Below, piece by piece: positions 59,407-64,000 of a DNA stretch of 64,000 nt. Both the position numbers and the translations under genes were made by a program. The stretch comes from Mactra quadrangularis (lineage: Eukaryota; Mollusca; Bivalvia; Venerida; Mactridae), in assembly GCA_025267735.1 (NCBI GenBank), contig CM046299.1, forward strand, positions 11,244,232 through 11,308,231, written 5' to 3'. Under the pieces are notes generated by a model that was not told where the DNA came from, did not search any database, and saw only the letters and a program-made list of their open reading frames with translations. Position 1 is the first letter of the stretch; the number at the start of each line of letters is the position of its first letter.

Positions 59407-61929
59407 TTAAGATACACAAAAATGGCAGTAAAAATCTACAGATTCTGAAGTCAAAGCAGCATGATCAAAATCAAAATCTTTCGGTATACATGCCACATGA
59501 ATCCAACTGTCACAAATATCACATTGGACCCAACCATTAGGATCCTCTGTAAGTTTTTTACAAACCGAACAGTGGTCTGACTTGGTATCTGAGAAGGATA
59601 AAGATTTTTTTGCTTTCACCCTACCTACACACATTTTTTTACCGTTAAACATAGCTGCAGATTTATCTTTATTTCTAGCAAAAGGCACCTTTTTAGCCTT
59701 GTTCTCTTGTACCTGATATTTTACTTTTTTTTTCATGTATCTTTTTTTAGCAGCCATTTCTTTTCTAGCAAATTGTCTAATAGAATTCAGTTTTTTTAAA
59801 GCACATATTCTGATACTTTCTGCTGAAGTTAAACAATTTGGCAAAGTATCAGAAGTTGATACTCTTTTTTTTACATTTAAACATGATGGAAATACTAGAG
59901 CCTCCTTAATAGATGGCGACACTATATCAACAACTCCTACACCACACTGTGGTTTAATAGTAGTATTAGAAATACATGGACATATATCAGAACTGGTAGA
60001 GTTTACATAACAATTTACATCTGAACTGTCAGAAGTAACATAACAACTTGTAGAGTTTACATTACAATTGACATCTGAATTGTCAAAGTTTACAGCAGAA
60101 CTGGCATAATTTACATAAGAACTGGAAGGTTTTACATAACAATTGGTAGTGTTTACATTACAATTTACATCTGAACTAGCAGAGTTTACTCCAGAACTGA
60201 CACAATTTACATTAGAACTGGCAGAATTTACATAACAATAGGTAGTGTTTACATTACAATTTGCATCTGAACTAGCAGAACTTACTCCAGAACTGACAAA
60301 ATTTAGAGAAGTGCTGGCAGAATTTACATTCTGATATACAGATTTATTTTCAGATGAATTGAATGCCACATTAGCTAGAAGAGATAATGGAGTCTGCTGT
60401 TCAGTTGCATTAAACACACTATTATCTGATGCATCTGACACAGGGTTGGGTGTTACATTGACAAAACTACTACCAGGTAAAACTGACAGAGGGCGTGCTG
60501 GAGAAGTAACCAGTAAATTAGACATGTTTTCAGGCGTTAAATCAGACATAGGGCTAACTACAAGACTAGCTAATGAATTGTTATTGCAATCAATCTGGGT
60601 ATGCTCTTCCTCATATGCTAGTGACTGAAAAGTAATGGCAGGCTTTAGGTGACTTTCAGAGATTTTTGAACGATCAACAGGAAAAATTCCAGTTGACTTA
60701 AAACTATTAACCACAGTAAGAGGTTTATAAAAATTTAAAAATGCTTCATGAAGTTTTGCTGCAAAATTTTCCTTCCCAATACTCTTATTTGGATTTTCTT
60801 TGGTATTTCTCCTAACAACCTGGTACCAAGCCTTTTTTAACGGCCCAAATACACCGTTGTCTAACGGTTGTAGAAAGTGAGTAGCATTTGGAATGAGTCT
60901 GTATAGTTCTATCCCTTTCTCTCGGGCAAAGGTAAAAACATCCAAGTCAATGTGACTGCTAACGCTATCAATTAATAATATAACTGGACGTTCAGGACAA
61001 GCAAACTTATCAAAATGTTGGAGGAACTTAAAAAAAGTTTTGGCATTCATCCAACCCTTGTCAGTGTAGTCAATAATTGTACCTTTCCTGCTATCAATTA
61101 AAGGGTCATATGCTGTAGGCTGAGGACTAGGGTATACCAAAAATGGGGGAATTATATCACCCTCAGCATTTCCACAGAACATGGCAGTTAGTCTCTTCTT
61201 ATTGTTACCACACAGATGAGGCAGGTTTTTAGGAAAGCTTGACTTGGTTGGCCCAATCACAGACCCAGCCTTACTACCCATAGAAAACCCTGACTCATCT
61301 GCATTGTAAATCCTATTGGGTTTATCCAAAAGATGAAGATTAGAAACAAACTTATAATAAGAAGAAAACCAACTGTCAAGTTCTTTGGAAGTTACCTTGG
61401 CCCTCGAATTGTCTAAAGAGGATTCTTTCCTAATTTCAACCAAATGTGCATTGCGAGCCATAAAACTATAGTACCAAGTATAGCTTGGCCGATCATGTTT
61501 GAAATTATTCTTACGTTTATCTTTTTTTAATATGACAGATACAAACTCCAAGAACTCAGATACCCCCAATCCCATTCCTCGTTTGGACATTTCAGACAGC
61601 CACTTAGCCATCTCCTCTTCCTCCTTAGTACTAAAAACAGGTCTTGGACCATTTCTACTTTCTAAAGAAACATCCCCAGCAATCCTACGCCTCAAAAAAC
61701 TTTCAGACAGTTTATTGTTCTTGGCAGCTCTTAATACTGACATGCCATTTGTTACATCTTTGAGAGCACACTTAACTCTTTCTAGTTTACCTGGAGACCT
61801 CAGAAAACCTCTCTTGTATTTTAAAGTTATGGTTCTTGCTTTCTCTTGAGCTGGACTGGCAATGGAAAACTTTTTTTTCGTAAGTTTGCAGGGTGTCCTG
61901 CAAACTTCAGACTTCTTCATATTGGCCAT
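59407..61929 (-). CDS. Pogo-lineage DDE_1 transposase with C-terminal PHD finger, 840 residues
   Basis: Catalyses cut-and-paste transposition. Start chosen at MANMKKSEVC (61929), because a CTTTCTTTCAG acceptor ends at 61935, five bases before it; the eight upstream codons are intronic. A pipsqueak-type HTH lies at ~44-87 (ALKDVTNGMSVLRAAK, LSESFLRRRIAG) and a CENP-B/Tc5-like HTH at ~98-167. The DDE_1 core has D211 (YNADESGFS), D321 (LLIDSVSSH) and D357 (THFLQPLDNGVFGPLKKAW), a DD35D spacing. A low-complexity linker rich in Ser, Asn, Cys and Val (about 59990-60340) separates the core from a Lys-rich segment. A complete C4HC3 PHD finger follows: C787, C790, C803, C806, H811, C814, C835, C838. 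No stop or frameshift is present and all key residues remain, so it may be active or recently so. A domesticated host gene is the alternative. Confidence 0.93.
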   Translation of the reverse strand: MANMKKSEVCRTPCKLTKKKFSIASPAQEKARTITLKYKRGFLRSPGKLERVKCALKDVTNGMSVLRAAKNNKLSESFLRRRIAGDVSLESRNGPRPVFSTKEEEEMAKWLSEMSKRGMGLGVSEFLEFVSVILKKDKRKNNFKHDRPSYTWYYSFMARNAHLVEIRKESSLDNSRAKVTSKELDSWFSSYYKFVSNLHLLDKPNRIYNADESGFSMGSKAGSVIGPTKSSFPKNLPHLCGNNKKRLTAMFCGNAEGDIIPPFLVYPSPQPTAYDPLIDSRKGTIIDYTDKGWMNAKTFFKFLQHFDKFACPERPVILLIDSVSSHIDLDVFTFAREKGIELYRLIPNATHFLQPLDNGVFGPLKKAWYQVVRRNTKENPNKSIGKENFAAKLHEAFLNFYKPLTVVNSFKSTGIFPVDRSKISESHLKPAITFQSLAYEEEHTQIDCNNNSLASLVVSPMSDLTPENMSNLLVTSPARPLSVLPGSSFVNVTPNPVSDASDNSVFNATEQQTPLSLLANVAFNSSENKSVYQNVNSASTSLNFVSSGVSSASSDANCNVNTTYCYVNSASSNVNCVSSGVNSASSDVNCNVNTTNCYVKPSSSYVNYASSAVNFDNSDVNCNVNSTSCYVTSDSSDVNCYVNSTSSDICPCISNTTIKPQCGVGVVDIVSPSIKEALVFPSCLNVKKRVSTSDTLPNCLTSAESIRICALKKLNSIRQFARKEMAAKKRYMKKKVKYQVQENKAKKVPFARNKDKSAAMFNGKKMCVGRVKAKKSLSFSDTKSDHCSVCKKLTEDPNGWVQCDICDSWIHVACIPKDFDFDHAALTSESVDFYCHFCVS
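59990..60345 (-). repeat. Degenerate in-frame minisatellite in the transposase linker
   Basis: The coding sequence repeats segments such as SSDVNCNVNTT, CYVNSASSNVN and SSGVNSASSDVNCNV. At DNA level GTTTACATTACAATTTACATCTGAAC-like strings recur on the plus strand. Confidence 0.8.
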
Positions 61930-62038
61930 TACTTCTGAAAGAAAGACAAACAATTCAGTTTAAAAGTCAAAATATTATTATAATCAATATTCAGTATTTT
62001 TAAGATTCAAAATTTATATTTTTTTTATATGTATTCCA

Positions 62039-62218
62039 TGGGTGGATTATGGACTTTTAAACGTGGGGGTTCAAACTTTTTCAAGGGGTGTCCATAAACT
62101 GGAATCACATTATTGCTACTGAAATATGGCCCACAGTTCAAAAATAAACTCATGGATGTGAATATTTGCAAATTTCACAGGGGGGTCCTCGCCCCCTGAC
62201 CCTCCCTCTGGGTCTGCC
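62039..62218 (-). mobile_element. GGC-ended MITE nested in the pogo-like element
   Basis: The right end (complement GGCAGACCCAGAGGGAGGGT) matches the left ends at 53350 and 57122. The left end, with GGTTCAAACTTTTTCAAGGG, matches the complement of the right end at 53570-53637. About 180 bp, in reverse orientation to the other two. It lies in the intron upstream of the transposase coding exon. Confidence 0.7.
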
Positions 62219-63262
62219 TACATATTAAGCTGGTGTCTTGTCTCTGGTTTCATAAACAAAGTACTGAAGTATATAGGGTCCTTGCATAAACTGACAGATC
62301 AACACAATATTTTTCCTGCAGCTGTGTACAATGTAACTAGTTGGTGTTTTTATGCTATACATGTATATTAGATCTTGTCAATTCGCCTTAAAATAGACTG
62401 AATCTTGGTTGTAAAGTTGCCAAGAACACTTGATAAACATATGCATAGAAAATCATATTCGCATGATCAATGTTATTAAATAAAATTGATAAAACAAAAT
62501 ATATAAAAAAGGTAGTCCTCGTAGGCTTACGGTAGTTCCTCCAATAAATCATTTGTCCCCAGGTGTGGATGGAAATGAAACTAAAATGGGGTTCTTCAGT
62601 AAATGGACATCTTTATTTGTATAATATATAACATCTAACAGTATGGTACAATTGTATGGTATGTTGTTGTTGTTATATGATAATATATTCTCTACATATA
62701 CCATGAATTCTAAGAAGTCTATATAATCTAGGTGATCTGAAAATATAATGATAATACACTAAGATTTACAAAATCTAAGGTAGGTAATCCATTATAAATT
62801 TTTAACATAAAGTTCAGGTGGTTCAGCCATTCTCAAACACATCAATACATTTAATACGAAGCTAGTGGCTTTATATATCATTCAAAACATTTTCATACAA
62901 TATATTACATCAATATAATTGGTATAAACAATAAACAAAGCAAATTACATAAATAGGGAACTCACCAATATGAGGTACTAGTCACAACCAATTCAACCAA
63001 TTCAATACAGTCAATAGATTTCCATTCCTTCCAATTCACTCACACAGTGATTTAATTAGTAGATGAACAACATATAAATATATACCATCTCCTGTACAAG
63101 GTTAAAAAAGAACAAAAACTTATTAAACCAGTTGGGTCATTGGTCAGTAAAGTACAAGTCAGTCATGAGTTAAATTGAAATAAAAGGTGTCAGACCACTA
63201 AATATATGAAGTCTAACAGAACTAAAAGAAAAGTAAAACATACAAAAATATCAAACAGTTAC

Positions 63263-63426
63263 AATTTCTCCACCTTTCAGCTGTCATTTCTCCACTTTTT
63301 TGTAGTCAATTCTCCACTTTTATATATAATAGAGTTATAATAATTTCATTGTGTAAGGTGACAATTACTCTTGGAAATGACTACTAAAAAGTGTAGAAAT
63401 GACAACTAAAAAAGTGGAGAAATGAC
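63263..63426. repeat. Inverted repeats of an ATTTCTCCACTTTTT motif
   Basis: ATTTCTCCAC(C/T)TTT occurs near 63263 and 63286 and in shorter form near 63310. The complement (AAAAAGTGTAGAAATGAC, AAAAAGTGGAGAAATGACC) occurs at 63387-63404 and 63409-63427. It could be a small foldback element or a regulatory array upstream of the transposase exon. Confidence 0.6.
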
Positions 63427-63507
63427 CAGGGGTGAAATGACTTAGTAGAGAAACGACCTGTTCCAATCCCCGTATGGGGCCTCATGAAAAAGCTTATAAG
63501 AAAATTC

Positions 63508-63904
63508 GTCGGAACTGGCTAAATGCACTACTTGTTATTTTGGGCAAATTTTCTTAAGAATAAAATGGATGTAGCTCATAACATTTTGAGAATGTACAGC
63601 AATATATTTGACAAAAACTCAGGGCTATAAAATTTAAGCGTCCTGTCACTGGATATCTGGTATCATGCTTTAAGTTTTCAATGCGACGTTTTCCGCCATT
63701 TTGTTTATTCAAGAAGTTCAGACCACTTCACATTTGATTGGACATTTTACTACATTGTAAAATAAATTCAACTAACCTGTGCCAGCATTTAATTTGTGGA
63801 ATACGCATGAACAGAACCAATAACTTTCGCTCTCTGTCAGCGTTCTTTATTGTAAACAATATTCGGAATCCTTCGGAACCGGTGAAACGTCGGAACTAGC
63901 GAAA
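63508..63904 (-). promoter_or_regulatory. Right terminal/subterminal transposase-site candidates
   Basis: The complement of the left motif occurs at 63508-63523 (GTCGGAACTGGCTAAA), 63872-63887 (TTCGGAACCGGTGAAA) and 63889-63904 (GTCGGAACTAGCGAAA). Three sites at each end in mirrored orientation mark both ends of one transposon. Confidence 0.72.
63779..63850 (-). promoter_or_regulatory. Candidate 5' noncoding exon and promoter of the transposase
   Basis: On the minus strand an ATTGG box (complement of CCAAT) is followed by a stretch ending GGCACAG|GTTAGT, a good splice donor at 63779/63778. Spliced to the acceptor at 61935/61934 it would supply the 5' UTR. It sits next to the subterminal repeats. 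Confidence 0.45.
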
Positions 63905-63910
63905 CGACTG

Positions 63911-64000
63911 CATTATTCTGCAAAGTGTGTATAATGTGGTTGTGGTTCGAAAGTTAGAAAAAGTTCAGACCCCCCCCCCCCCCAGAAAAAATCCTTGATC
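63911..64000 (+). mobile_element. Right part of the interrupted GGC-ended MITE, cut by the window end
   Basis: CATTATTCTGCAAAGTGTG, TATAATGTGGTTGTGGTT and AGAAAAAATCCTTGATC match 53525-53619 of the uninterrupted copy. The last ~20 bases of the element lie outside the window. Confidence 0.8.

Larger units (their letters stand above)
57302..63910. mobile_element. Complete 6.6-kb pogo-like transposon with two convergent genes
   Basis: The left end CAGTTGGTTCGCCAGTTCC and the right end (complement CAGTCGTTTCGCTAGTTCC) form terminal inverted repeats of about 23 bp ending in GACG. CA at 57300-57301 and 63911-63912 is the apparent 2-bp target duplication. The uninterrupted copy at 53350-53637 supplies the empty site. 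Inside are a HIRAN-like gene on the plus strand (57394-58149), a LINE fragment, a DDE_1 transposase with a PHD finger on the minus strand (61929-59407) and a nested GGC-ended MITE (62039-62218). CAGT ends fit the pogo-lineage transposase. The CA duplication is unusual, because pogo elements normally duplicate TA. This is the autonomous candidate of its family. Confidence 0.82.

Noticed and set aside
57122..64000. Reading the whole interval as one GGC-ended transposon that encodes the transposase
   Set aside because: The uninterrupted sister at 53350-53637 and the CAGT ends at 57302 and 63910 with flanking CA show that a pogo-like element is nested in the MITE.

Overview
The window is an AT-rich piece of a metazoan nuclear genome, most likely a mollusc (probably bivalve) or another lophotrochozoan. 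The evidence is multi-exon genes with GT-AG introns, tRNA-derived SINEs, decayed LINE 3' ends and many short inverted-repeat DNA transposons. No prokaryotic, viral or organellar gene was seen. The species is an inference.

Four host genes can be read from the sequence. (1) 7068-6460, minus strand: first exon of a secreted, heavily N-glycosylated protein whose downstream exons were not found. (2) 13954-24125, plus strand: a complete eight-exon tetraspanin of 295 residues. (3) 30544-39883, plus strand: a complete five-exon CDV3 homologue of about 255 residues. (4) 53122-47433, minus strand: a complete six-exon TMEM147 homologue of 230 residues, convergent with CDV3.

Most of the rest is mobile or repetitive DNA. 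At 0.4-5.6 kb there is a pogo-like MITE with an internally triplicated 285-bp unit, a mariner-like MITE, a LINE 3' end, and a 2.1-kb pentanucleotide satellite that seems to grow out of the LINE tail. Tetraspanin intron 2 holds a 3.2-kb inverted-repeat element built from ~200-bp tandem units. At 26.9-29.9 kb a 66-bp/52-bp minisatellite is interrupted by a hAT-like foldback element with a clean 8-bp target duplication. Every CDV3 intron contains a DNA transposon, and three of the four splice acceptors have a MITE end within 21-45 bp. The 43.8-47.3 kb and 53.3-56 kb intervals are further nests of short elements.

The most notable object is at 57302-63910: a complete ~6.6-kb pogo-like transposon inserted into a GGC-ended MITE, whose uninterrupted sequence is preserved as a sister copy at 53350-53637. 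It has CAGT-type terminal inverted repeats, further inward copies of a GTCGGAAC motif near both ends, and two convergent genes. One encodes a DDE_1 transposase with an N-terminal pipsqueak/CENP-B-like DNA-binding region, an intact DDD triad and a C-terminal PHD finger. The other encodes a small HIRAN-like protein. The pairing of these two genes inside one set of ends is the best candidate here for an undescribed system.
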